In this document: positions 19,701-32,800 of the stretch, in pieces
Position numbering within the stretch: the stretch's first letter is position 1
Layout: each line of letters starts with the position of its first letter
DNA from: Ricinus communis
Lineage: Eukaryota > Streptophyta > Magnoliopsida > Malpighiales > Euphorbiaceae
DNA length: 64,000 nt
Direction: 5' to 3'
Assembly: GCF_019578655.1 (NCBI RefSeq)
Contig: NC_063257.1
Span: forward strand, 25,995,939-26,059,938
Made by a program: the position numbers and the translations under genes
The notes under the pieces: generated by a model
Database searches by the model: none
What the model saw: only the letters and a program-made list of their open reading frames with translations
What the model was told of the DNA's origin: nothing

Positions 19701-22700
19701 TATCTCATATTCACAAATATACCCCTCTTACAGGATTATTTTCTCATATTCACAAATATACCCCTTTTACGGGATTTTTTTTTATATTGACATATATACC
19801 CCTTCTACGGGGTTATTTCCTCATATTCATAAATATACTGTTCGACGTTGTTTTTTCATATTCATAAATATATACCTCTACAGGGTTATTTTTTTCATAT
19901 TTATAAATATACCCTTCGTGCGGGGTTATTTTCTAATATTAACATATATACTCCTGTAAGGCGGTTATTTTCTCCTATTAAAAAATATAGCCCGTTTACG
20001 CAGTTGTTTTATCATACTCGTAAATATACCACTAAAATGGGGTTACTTTCTCATTCTCACAAATATACCAATCTTACAGGGTTGTTTTCTTATATTGACA
20101 AATATACCCCTCTAACAGGGATGTTTTCTCATATTCATAAATATGCCCCAATTACGGGGTTGTTTTCTCATATTCACAAATATACTCCTCTTACGGGGTT
20201 GATTAGTCATATTCAATAATAGACCCCTTTTATGGTATTGTTTTCTCATACTCATAAATATATGGGACATACCAGGTTGTTTTCTTATATTAACAAATAT
20301 AGCCCTCTTACGGGGTTGTTTCCTTATATTCACAAATATACCGCACTTACGGGGTTATTTTCTTATATTCATAAATATACCGCACTTACGGGGTTATTTT
20401 TTCATATTCACAAATATATCCCTCTTACAAGTTTTGTTTTCTTATATTGACAAATATACTCCTTTTACGGGGTTGTTATCTCATATTCACAATTATACCC
20501 CTCTTATGGGTTTGTTTTCCAATAATAAAAAAATATAACCCTCTTACGATGTTGCTTTCTAATATTGACAAATATACACCTCTTATGGCATTTGTTTCTC
20601 ATATCAAGAAATACACCCCTTTTATGCAGTTGTATTTTCATAGTCACAAATAAACCCTTGTTACGAGGTTTTTTTTATATTCACAAATATACCCCTCTTA
20701 TGGGGTTGATTTCTCATATTCATAAATACATTCCTTTTACGGTGTTGTTTTCTCATACTCACAAATATATCCCTCTTACATGGTTGTTTTATAATAATCA
20801 TAAATATACCCCTCTTACAAGGTTGTTTTCTCACATTCATAAATATATCCCTTTTACGGGGTTGTTTTCTCATATTAAAAGATATACCCCTTTTATGGGG
20901 TTGTTCTCTTATACTCACAAATATACCAGAGTTATGGCATTGTTTTGCTATATTGACAAATATACCATTTTTATGGGATTGGTCTCTTATACTCATAAAT
21001 ATAACCCTCCTACCGGGTTATTTTCTAATATTGGCATATATACACCTATTACCGCGTTTGTTTCTCATATTAAAAAATATACCCTTTTGACATACTCACA
21101 AATATATCCCTCTACGAGGTTATTTTCTCATATTCACAAAAATACCCCTTTTACGGGGTTGTTTTCTCATATTCACAATACACCCCTTTTACGGTGTTAT
21201 TTTCTCAAACTCACAAATATACCCGGCTTACAGGATTGTTCTCTTATAATGATAAATATACCCCCCCTACGGTGTTGTTTTCTCATTTCCAAAAATATGC
21301 CCCTTTTATGGGGTTGTTTTCTTATACTCGTAAATACATCCGTCTGACGGGTTTTTTTTCTAAAATTCACAAATATACCCCTCTTTTGGGGTTGATTTCT
21401 CATATTCATAAATAAACCTCTATTATTGGGATATTTTCTCATACTCACAAATATACCCCTCTTACGGAATTGTTTTCTCATAATCACAATTATACCCCTC
21501 TTACGGGATGTTTTGCCACATTCACAAATATACCAATCTTACGGGGTTATTTTTTATATTGATAAATATACCCCTCCTACGGGATTGTTTTCTCAATTTC
21601 ACAAATATAGTCCATTTACACATTTGTTTTCTCATACTCACAAATATAACCCTATTACAGGGTTGTTTTCTCATATTAACAAATATACCCCTCTTACGGG
21701 GTTGATTTATCATATTCATAAATACACCCCTTTTACGGCGTTATTTTCTTATACTCACTAAATTACTCGACTTATCGGGTTATTTTCTTATTGATGAATA
21801 TACCCCTCTTACGGGGTTGATTTCAAATATTCATAAATAGACCCCTTATATGGGGTTGTTTTATGATACTCAAAAGTATACACTTCTTACGGAATTTTTT
21901 TTCTCATATTCATAAATATACCCCTCTTACAGGGTTGCTTTCTCATATTAAGAAATATACCCCTACTATGCGGTTATTTTCTCATTTTGACAAATATACC
22001 GCTCTTACAGAGTTATTTTCTTATATTGACAAATACATCACTCTTACCGGATTATTTTGTCATATTAAAAAATATGCCCCTACTACAAGGTTTTTTTTTC
22101 ATATTCACAAATACACCCCTCTTACGGGGTTATTTTCTAATATTTATAAATATACCCATCTTTTGGGGTTGTTCTCTAATGTTGACATGTGTACCCCTCT
22201 TAAGGGGTTGTTTTCTTATATTCACAAATATAGCCCATCTATGCAATTGTTTTCTCGTACTACCCCTATTACGAGGTTATTTTATCATTTTTACAAACAT
22301 ACCGCTTTTACGGAGTTCTTTTCCTATATTGACAAATACACCCCTCTTACGGGGTTATTTTCTCATACTAAAAAATGTACCCCTATTACAAGGTTGTTTT
22401 CTCATATTCACAAATATACCCCTCTTGCGGGGTTGTTCTCATATTTACAAATGTACTCCTCTTATCGGATTCATTTCTCATATTCATAAATACACCCCGT
22501 TTACAATATTGATTTCTCATACTCTCAAATATACCTGTGATGGGGTTGTTATCTCATATTCACAATTATACTCATCTTACGAGATTGTTTTCTCATATTC
22601 ACAAATATACTCCTTTTACGGGGTTCTTTCCTAATACTTACAAATATACCCCTCTGGCGGGATTGATTTCTCATATTGACAAATATACACCTCTTATGGC

Positions 22701-25700
22701 GTTTGTTTCTCATATTAAGAAATACACTCCTTTTTATATTCATAAATATACTCCTCTTACGGTGTTGATTTCTCATATTCCTAACTACACCCCTTTGACA
22801 ATGTTATTTTCTCATACTCATAAATATACCCCTCTTACGAGATCTTTTTATAATAATCAGAAATATACCCCTCTTACAAGATTGTTATACTACTCTTCTA
22901 GGGTTGCTTTCTTTAATTAAAAAATATACTCCTATTATGCGGTTATTTTCTCATACTGACAAATATACCGCTCTTACGGGGTTGTTTGCTTATATTAACT
23001 AATACATCCCTTTTACGGGCTTATTTTCTCATATTCACAAATATACCCCTTTTATGCGGTTGTTTTCTAATATTGACATATATACCCCTCTAACGGGGCT
23101 ATTTTCTCATCTTAAAAGATATAGCCTGCTTACGCGGTTGTTTTCTAATACTTATAAATATACCACTATTATGGGATTATTTTCTCATTCTCACAAATAT
23201 ACCGCTCAACGGGGTTGTTTTCTTATATTGACAAATACACCCCTCTTACAGGGTTATTTTCTTATATTAAGAAATATACCCCTATTACGAGGTTGTTTTC
23301 TCATATTCACAAATATACCCCTCTTACTAAGTTGTTCTCTCATATTTACAAATATACCCCTCTTATGGGGTTGTTTCTTTATATTCACAAATATACCGCA
23401 CTTACGGGGTTATTTTCTCATATTCATAAATATATCTCTCTTATAGTATTATTTTTTTTTATATTGACAAATATACTCAATTTACGAGGTTTTTATCTCA
23501 TACTCACAATTATACCCCTCTTACGGGTTTGTATTCCAATATTAAAATATATAGCCCTCTTGTGACGTTGCTTTCCAATATTGACAAATATACACCTCTT
23601 ACGGCGTTTGTTTCTCATATTAAGAAATACACCCCTTTATGCAATTGTTTTTTTGTAGTCACAAATAAAATCCTATTATGGGGTTTTCTTCTCACATTCA
23701 CAAATATACCCCTCTTACAGGGTTGATTTGCTATATTTATAAATACACCCTTTTTATGTCATTGTTTTCTCATACTCACAAATACACCCCTCTTATATGG
23801 TCGTTTTATGATATTCACAAATACACCCCTCTTACAAGGTTATTTTCTTATATTAATAAATATATCCTTTTTATGGAGTTGCTCTCTCGTACTCACAATT
23901 ATACCCCTCTTACAGCCTTGCTTTCTAATATTAACAAATATACACCTCTTACAGCGTTTATTTCTCATATTTAGAAATATACCCCTTTTATGCAGTTGAT
24001 TTTCATAGTCACAAAAAAACCCCTATTATAGGGTTTTTTTTACATTCACAAATATACCCCTTTTACAGGGTTGATTTCTCATATTCATAAATACACCCTT
24101 TTTACAGCGTTGTTTTCTCATACTCACAAATATACCCATCTTACGTAGTTGTTTTCTTATATTGACAAATACACCCCTCTTATGGGGTTCTTTTCTCATA
24201 TTAAAAAATATATCCCTATACCGAGATTGTTTTCCCATATTCACAAATATACCCTATTATAGGGTTTGTTTTCTAATATTAACAAATATACCCCTCTTGC
24301 GGGGTTGTTTTCTTATATTGGCAAATACACCCCTCTTGCGGGGTTGTTTTCTCAAATTAAAAATATACCTCTATTATGAGGTTATTTTCTCAAATACACA
24401 AAAATACCCCTCTTACGGGGTTGTTTTCTAATATTCACAAATAGACCCCTCTTCCGGAGTTGATTTCTTATATTCCTAAATAAACCCCTTTTACGGTGTT
24501 ATTTTCTCATACTAACAAATATACCAGACTTGCAAAGTTGTTCTCTTATATTGACAAATATGCCCCTCTTACGGAGTTGTTTTCTCATATTAAAAGATAT
24601 ACCCCTTTTATGGAGTTGTTTTCTCGTACTCATAAATATACCCCTCTTACCGCATTTGTTTCTCATATTAAAAAAGATACCCATTTAATGGGATTGTTTT
24701 CTCATACTCACAAATATATCCTTCTACGAGGTTATTTTCTCATATTCACAAATATACCCCACTTATGGGGTTGATTTCTAATATTCATAAATTCACCCCT
24801 TTTCCAGTGTTGTTTTCTCATACTCAAAAAAAAAAACCCGACTTACGAGGTTGTTTTCTTATCATGACAATTATACCCCTCTTACGTGGTTGTTTTCTCA
24901 TTTCAAAAAGATGCCTCTTTTATGGGGTTGTTTTCTAATACACACAAATGCATCCCTCTTACGTGTTTTTTTTTTCTAAATTCATAAATATACCCTCTTA
25001 TTGGTGTTGATTTCTCACATTCATAAATAAAGCCCTATTATGGGGATATTTTCTCATACTCACTAATATACCCTTCTTAAAGAATTGTTTTCTCATAATC
25101 ACAATTATACCCTCTTATGAGATTGTTTTTCCACATTCACAAATATACCCCTCATACGGGGTTGTTTTCTCGATTTCAAAAATATAGCCTGTTTACACGT
25201 TTGTTTTCTCATACTCACAAATATAACCCTCTTACATGGTTGTTCTCTGATATTAGCAAATACACCCCTCTTCCGGGATTAATTTCTCGTATTCATAAAT
25301 ACACCCTTTTTACGGTGTTATTTTCTTATACTCATTAAATTACTCGACTTACCGGGTTATTTTCTTATATTGACAAATATATCTCTCTTACGCGGTTGAT
25401 TTCTAATATTCATAAATAGACACTTTATATGCGGTTGTTTTATGATACTCACAAATATACCCTTCTTACGGGATTTATTTCTCATATTCACAAATATACC
25501 CCTCTTATGGGATTGCTTTATCATATTAAGAAATATACCCCTATTATGCGATTATTTTCTCATTTTAATGAATGTACCGCTCTTACAAGGTTGTTTTCTT
25601 ATATTGACAAATACACCCTTCTTATGGGGTTCTTTTCTCATATTAAAAAATATACCCATATTACAAGGTTATTTTTTCATATTCACGGTGTTATTTTCTC

Positions 25701-27693
25701 ATATTCACAAATTTACCCCTCTTACGGGATTATTTTCTAATATTGACAAGTGTACCCCACTTACGGGGTTTTTTTTCATATTCACAAATATAACCTATTT
25801 ATGCGTTTGTTTCTCATATTAAGGAATATACTCCTTTTACGAAGTTATTTTTTCATAGTCACAAATAAACCCCTATTACGGGGTTGTTTTCTCATAATCA
25901 CATATATACTCCTTGTTACAGGGTTGATTTCTCATATTCATAAATAGACCACTTTTACAGTGATGTTTTCTCATACTCACAAATATGCCCCTCTTACGAG
26001 GTTGTTTTATGATGCTCACAAATATAAACCTCTTATGGGGTTGTTTTCTCATATTCACAAATATACCCCTATTATAGGGTTGCTTATTCATATTAAAAAA
26101 CATACCCCTATTATGGGATTATTTTCTCATTCTCACAAATAAACTGCTCTTACGGGATTGTTTTCTTACATGTTCTCATAGGGTTATTTTCTTATATCGA
26201 CAAATACACCACTCTTATGGGGTTATTTTCTCATATTAAAAAATATACCCCCTTTACGTAGTTCTTTTTTTATAGACACAAATAAACACTCTTACGAGGT
26301 TGTTATCTCATATTCATAAATATACCCCTCTTATAGGGTTGATTTCTCTAATCCATAAATACACCCCTCTAACGGGGTTTTCATGATACTCACAAATATA
26401 CTCTTACGGGGTTTTTTCTCATATTTACAAATACACCCCTATTACGCGGTTGCTTTTTCATATTAAAAAATGCATCCCTATTATGGGATTGTTTTCTTAT
26501 TCTTACTAATATACCGCTCTTACGGGGTTATTTTCTTAGATTGACGAATAGACCCCTCTTACGGGGTTGTTTTCTCATACAAAAACAATATACCCCTCTA
26601 ACGGGGTTATTTTCTCATATTCACAAATATGCCCCTATTATGGGGTTGTTTTCTCATATTCACAAATATACCCCTTTTACGGGGTTGATTAGTCATATTC
26701 ATAAATAGACCCTTTTTACGGCGTTGTTTTCTCATACTTCCAAATATACAGGACTTACAATGTTGTTTTCTTATATTGACAAATATAGCCCTCTTACGAG
26801 GTTGTTTTCTCATCTTAAAAAATATACTACTTATTTGAGGTTATTTTCTCGTGCTCATAAATATACCCCTCTTACGAGGTTGCTTTTACGCGGTTGTTTT
26901 CTCATACTCACAATTTTACCCCTCTTACGAGTTTGTTTTCTCATATTAACAAATATACCTTTCTTACGGGGTTGATTTCTCATATTTATAAATACATTCC
27001 TTTTAGGATATTGTTTTCTCATACTTACAAATATACCCGACATACGAGGTTTATTTCTTATATTGATAAATATATCCCTCTTACGGGGTTGTTTTCTTAT
27101 ATTCATAAATAGACTACTTATATGGGGTTATTTTATAATACTCTCAAATATATCCCTCTTACGAGATTGTTATCTTATATTCACTAATGTACCCCTCTTA
27201 CGGGGTTGCTTTCTTATATTAAGAAATATATCCTTATTATGGGGTTATTTTCTCATTCTCACAGATATAACGCTCTTATAAAATTATTTTCTCATATTCG
27301 CAAATATACCCTTCTTATGGGGTTGATTTCTCCTACTTACATACATACCCCTCTTATGGGCTTGTTTTGTTATATTGACAAATATACCCCTTTTACGGTG
27401 TTGCTTTCTCAAATTAAAAGATATACCCCTTTTATCGGTTGTTTTCTCATATTAAAAGATATACCCCTTTTATGGGGTTCTATTTTGGTACTCACAATTC
27501 TACCTCTCTCACGAGGTTGTTTTGTTATATTGACAATATATCCCTTTTATGTGGTTGTTCTCTTATACTTACACATATACCCCTCTTACGTGGTTGATTT
27601 TTCATATTCATAAATATACCTCTTTTACGGTATTATTTTCTAAAACTCACAAATATACCAGACTTACGAGGTTGTTTTCTTATATTGACAAAT
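19701..27693 (+). repeat. 39-bp satellite array, block 2
   Basis: About 205 units, with the same unit and orientation as block 1. The CATAGTCACAAATAAACCC variant returns at about 20640, 24005 and 25855 and, in altered forms, at 23655 and 26273. It is each time followed by units with TTGATTTCTCATATTCATAAAT and then TTTATAATAATCACAAAT or a close relative. This is an irregular higher-order pattern. Local deletions (for example near 21090, 22260 and 22735) shorten units. Confidence 0.97.
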
Positions 27694-28165
27694 GTCATTC
27701 CTCAATTTAGCAGTCTTAGTTGGAGGAAATACTTGTAGAGAAATTTCTCAGCCAATGATCTCTATGTCATAATAGTGTTTGCTAGGAGCGACTGCAACCA
27801 TCTTTTCGCTCGGTCCCTCAGAGAGAAAGGAAACAGCCTCAACCGAATGGCATCATCGTTGTTCCATTTATCTTCAAGGTGTCGCAGATTTCCAAGAAGT
27901 TGGTGATGTGAGCATTTGGGTCCTCGCTCGGCAATCCCCCAAATTGTACACTATTCTCCACCATCTGTATCACGTTTCGCTTTATTTCAAAATTGTTGGC
28001 TGCCATAGGTGGTCGCAATATACTCGTCTGTGTCCCCTCAAGAGAAGGTCTACCAAACTCATATATTATTCTAGCTTCATCTGCAGCCCGATTATTGTCT
28101 CCTATCCCTGCTGGTCTATTCACAGGGGCTTCAAACTCTATACGCGCCTCCTCTTCTTCTTGCAT
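27694..28165 (-). pseudogene. Gag N-terminal/capsid fragment
   Basis: The open part (28165-27839) reads IEFEAPVNRPAGIGDNNRAA, then MAANNFEIKRNVIQMVENSV, then FGGLPSEDPNAHITNFLEIC. These are strong Athila-like Gag landmarks. It is better preserved than the copy at 6092-5400. After 27839 the homology (DRAKRWLQSL, LAEKFL, LLN.GMT) continues in shifted frames to the satellite junction at 27694. Confidence 0.85.
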
Positions 28166-28392
28166 CGCTTCTTCAACAAATGGAAGGGTCGCTCTGATTC
28201 AACAAGAGGGTCTACAGGAGTAGGATTAGAGCTCTTGGTCATAAACTACCTGAAACGGAAAGGCAGCAATCAAAGAACAAAAGAATAACTACAATAATAC
28301 AGAATATATATGTATATATATAAAATGAAAAGACAAAAAAAAAGGGCTAGATTAACACAAACACAAATTCACTCTAGTTCACACAAAAGTTT

Positions 28393-28409
28393 CCCCGGCA
28401 ATGGCGTCA
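28393..28409 (-). other. Primer-binding site, tRNA-Asp type (diverged)
   Basis: CCCCGGCAATGGCGTCA on the plus strand matches the tRNA-Asp 3' end with two changes (T for C, T for C). It lies six bases from the LTR end, as in the nested element. Confidence 0.8.
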
Positions 28410-28415
28410 AAAACT

Positions 28416-29893
28416 TGATATGCTATTTGTGTAGCTAAAATCTAAGGTAGTGAACCTATCGATGCAAACTAGCACAAATGGTGAGTATCAAGGTTGTATT
28501 CTCGGGAAAGGATGATCCTAGAACTACTGCAGCATCTTATGTTCTCTAACCTTAACAAAATCGATGAAGTTAACATGCTATGATTAAATATAAACAAGCG
28601 GTTAACTAATGTCAGATAGTTTGAAAGGATTTAATAAAACAATTAAAGGAAAAATGCAAACCTAAGGGGACCTAAGCTAGTTGGATTTTAGTGAAGATAG
28701 AGATTATATTGATTAATAATTGCAATTACCCATGGACGAATTCTTAACTGAATTCAGTTTCCCTCTCCAGATAACTGAATTCCTAAACCTAATAACCTAA
28801 AGTTGGAATCTCTTCCTAACGATCAATTATCAAATTAGAATTAAGCTTTAATCCGCCTCTATTAAGCTTTGTTAATTCTTAATCCGGCTAGTCAATTACC
28901 CTTATCTCTAAGTGATCATTAACCAGTTCTTGCTATTCAAATTTCCAATTACCAAATGAATTTCTCAATTATATAAAGCAATCTAAATACCACAACTCAC
29001 AACGTCTCATGAATAATGTGATTTCTCATTAATAATGAAAGCAAGAAGAGACAAGCATTAATAATCAAAATATCATAAGCATTAAAATCAATCCAACAAC
29101 ATAGGAACCCTAATGGGTTTGACAAACCTAGATACTCATGCTAATAAGCAACACAAAGTAAAGAACAAATTCAGAAAAATAAATTGAAGGCATGTACACC
29201 CTTTTTCTTCAAGTTGGATGGAAAACCCTAAATTCCCAATTCCGAATGATGAACCCTAATTTGCCTCTTGAATGCCCCAAATCTCCTCTTGATCTTCAAT
29301 TTGATGTTAAAACCAATGTAATCCTTCCTTCAATAGATGAAATGGTCTTCTAAAGTTGAGTATTGAAGTCTGGGAAAAGATGGCTTATGCTTGTATATGT
29401 GAAATCAAGTCAGAAAATCGAACCCTAACTCAATAAATCGCATGTGCCTATATAAATCTCTTAGCATGGCTGTGGTTAAGCCCATGGTGATCAGCACGGG
29501 CGGAGTCCAGGCCGTGCTGGACCTCCGCATTCCGTAACTTATGGCTTCTTCCTAGCCATTCCCTCGCCAGTGCTAAGCCACCACGGGCCGTGGTGGAGGC
29601 CGTGGTGGCTTCGGAAATGTGCCAAAATGGCACTCTTGAAGGTCAAGTGTTGATGGTTCAGCACAGACAGAGTCCAGGCCATGCTCAACCTTAGAATGCT
29701 AGTCCTTACTCAATTTTGATGGATTCTGGTCCGTAATTGCACATATTTCCCTCGGTTACTGATAATGTCCCTAGATAATGACCTGAAACGTGAAAGGAAC
29801 CAAAAGGCAGGTGATTCTGGCATAAAACAAGATAACTATGCACAAAAACGTAAACAATTAGGCATATAAACTTATATAAAATGATGCACATCA
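28416..29893 (-). mobile_element. 5' LTR of the satellite-embedded fragment
   Basis: A 1,478-bp LTR beginning (plus strand) TGATATGCTATTTGTGTAGC and ending ATGATGCACATCA. It is clearly related to 45625-47092 and, reversed, to 35850-37276. A TATA box on the minus strand (TTTATATAGG, 29459-29468) is followed by a U3 with CACGGGC/GGCCGTG palindromes at 29460-29690. Confidence 0.85.
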
Positions 29894-32800
29894 ACCGCTT
29901 TTATGGGGTTGTTCTCTCATACTCACATATATACATGTTTTCTCATATTCACAAATATCCCCCCTCTTAAGGTGTTGTTTTATCATATTCACAAATAAAC
30001 CCCTATTTTGGAGTTGTTTTCTCACATTAAAAATATAACGCTATTATAGGGTTGTTCCCTTATATTTACAAATACATCATTCTTATAGGGATGTTTTCTC
30101 ATCTTCACAAATATACCCGTCTTATGGGATATTCACAAACATACCCTTTCTACAAGGTTGTTTTCTAATATTCACGAATATATCTCTCTTACGGGGTTAT
30201 TTTCTTAGATTGAAAAATATACCTCTTTTACGGGTTGCTCTATCATACTCACAAAAATACCCCTCTTATGGGGTTATTTTCTAAAATTGATAAATATATT
30301 CCTCTTACGGAGTTGTTTTCTAATATTGACAAATATAACCCTCTTACGGAGCTGTTTTATCATATTAAAAAATATACCCCTTTTGCACGATTTTCTCTCA
30401 CTCACAAGTACACCCTTCTTACGAGGTTGTTTTCTCATATGAAAAAATGTACCCCTTTTACGTCGGTGATTTCTCATACTTATAAATATACTCCTCTTAC
30501 GGGGTTGTTTTCTCATATTTACAAATATACTCCTCTTACGGGATTAATTTTTTATATTAATAAAAATACCCATTTTATGACATTTTTTACCCATATTCAC
30601 AAATATACCTTATATACGGGGTTCTTTTTTTATATTGACAACTACAACCCTCTTTCTGAGTTGTTATACTAGAATTTAAAAATATACTCTTTTTATGAGA
30701 TTATTTTCTAGTACTCATAAATGTACCCCTCTTACGGTGTTATTTTTACAGAGTCACAAATATACCCCTCTTACGGGATTGATTTCTCATATTCATAAAT
30801 ATTCCACTTTTACGGTATTGTTTTCTCATACTCACAAACATACATAACTTACGAGGTTGTTTTCTTATATTGATAAATATGCCCCTCTTTCAGGATTGTT
30901 TTACCATACTAAAAAATATACCCCTTTTATGGGATTATTCTCTCATACTCACAAATATACCCCTCTTACGGGGTTGTTTTCTCATATTCACAAATATACT
31001 CCTCTTACGGGATTTATTTCTCATATTCATAAATATACCCTTTTTACGGTGTTGTTTCCTCATACTCACAAATATACCCAACTTACGGGGTTGTTTTCTT
31101 ATATTGACAAATATACACCTCTAATTGGATTTTATTCTCATATTAAAAAATATACCCCTTTTATGGGGTTGTTTTCTTATATTGACAAACATACCCCTCG
31201 TACGAGGTTGTTTTCTAATATTGACAAATATACCACAAGTACGAGATTGATTTCTCAAATTCATAAATATACCCCGTCTTCGACTTTGTTTCCTCATACT
31301 CACAATTATACCTAACTTACAGGGTTGTTTTCTTGTATTGACAAATATACCCCTCTTGCGAGGTTGTTTTCTCATATTAAAAAATATATCCCTTTTATAA
31401 GTTGTTTTATTTTACTCATAAATATATACCTCTCTTAAAGGGTTATTTTTTAATATTAAAAAATATACCCCTTTTATGTTGTTATTTTCTTATATTGACA
31501 AATATACCCCTCTTAAGGGTTTGTTTTCTTAAATCCATAAAAATACTCCTTTGATGGGGTTGCTTTATCATACTTATGAATATACCCATCTTACGGGGTT
31601 GTTTTCTAATATTGACAAATATATCGCACTTACGAGGTTGTATTCTCATATTAAAAGATATACCATTATAACAGGGTTGTTTTCTCATATTCAAAAATAT
31701 AGCTCTCTTACGGGGTTTATTTCTCATATTCATAAATATACCCCTTTTTATGGGGTTTTTTTCTCATTTTCACAAATATACCACTCTTACGGGATTGGTT
31801 TCTCATATTCATAAATATACCTCTTTTATGGTGTTCTTTACTCATACTCACAAATATATCCATCTTACATGGTTGTTTTCTCAAATTGAAAAATATACCC
31901 CTCTTACAGGGTTCTCTCATATTCACAAATATACCACTCTTAGGAGTTTGTTTTCTTATATTGAAAAATATACCCCTCTTACGGGGTTCATTTCTCATAT
32001 TCATAAATATACCATTTTACAGTGTTATTTACTCATACTCATAATAAACCAGTCTTATGGGGTTGTTTTCTTATATTGAAAAAATATACTACTCTTATGG
32101 GGTTGTTTTCGCATTATTAAAAAATATATCCTTTTCATAGGATTGTTTTCTCATACTCACAAATATACCCCTCTTACGAGGTTGTTTTCTCATATACACA
32201 AATATGTCCCTCTTACGTGATTGATTTCTCATATTCATAATTACACCCCTTTTACAGCGTTATTTCCTCATACTCACAAATATACCCGACTTAGGGGATT
32301 GTTTTCTTATATTGGCAAATATACCCCTGTTACGGGGTTGTTTATTCATATTAAAAAATATATCCCTTTTATGGGGTTTTCTTCTCATTCTAACAAATAT
32401 AACGCTCTTACAGGATTATTTTCTCTTATTAAAAAATATAACCCTTTTATGGGGTTATTTTCTTATACTCACAAATATACTCCTCTTACGTGGATGTTTT
32501 CTCACATTCATAAATATTACCACTCTTATGGGATTGATTTTTAAATTATAAATATATCCTTTTTACGGTGTTGTATACTCATACTCACAAATATACAGGG
32601 TTGATTTCTTATATTGATAAATATACCCTCTTACGGGATTATTTTATAATATTAAAAAATTACCCCTTTTATGGGGTTGTTTTCTCATACTCACAAATAT
32701 ACCCCTCTTACGAGGTTGTTACTTTATATTCACAAATATGACCCTCTTTACGGGGTTATTCTCTCATAATCACAAATATATCCCTCTTACGGGATTATTT

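Larger units (their letters stand above)
27694..29893 (-). mobile_element. Athila-like 5' LTR-PBS-gag fragment inside the satellite
   Basis: On the minus strand the order is LTR (29893-28416), primer-binding site (28409-28393), leader, and gag (about 28165-27694). The fragment ends inside gag, at the ...KLRND region. Satellite abuts both ends: ATTGACAAAT before 27694 and ACCGCTTTTATGGGG after 29893. The two flanks would rejoin as a satellite unit lacking only two bases. No 3' LTR or pol is present, so this is not a normal solo LTR; it is a truncated insertion or a captured fragment. Confidence 0.8.

Noticed and set aside
19513..19959. 148-codon open frame crossing the organellar piece
   Set aside because: It runs from organellar intron sequence into satellite units, on the strand opposite to the intron. 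No known protein was recognised.
27779..28288. 169-codon forward frame
   Set aside because: Antisense to the well-supported gag fragment.
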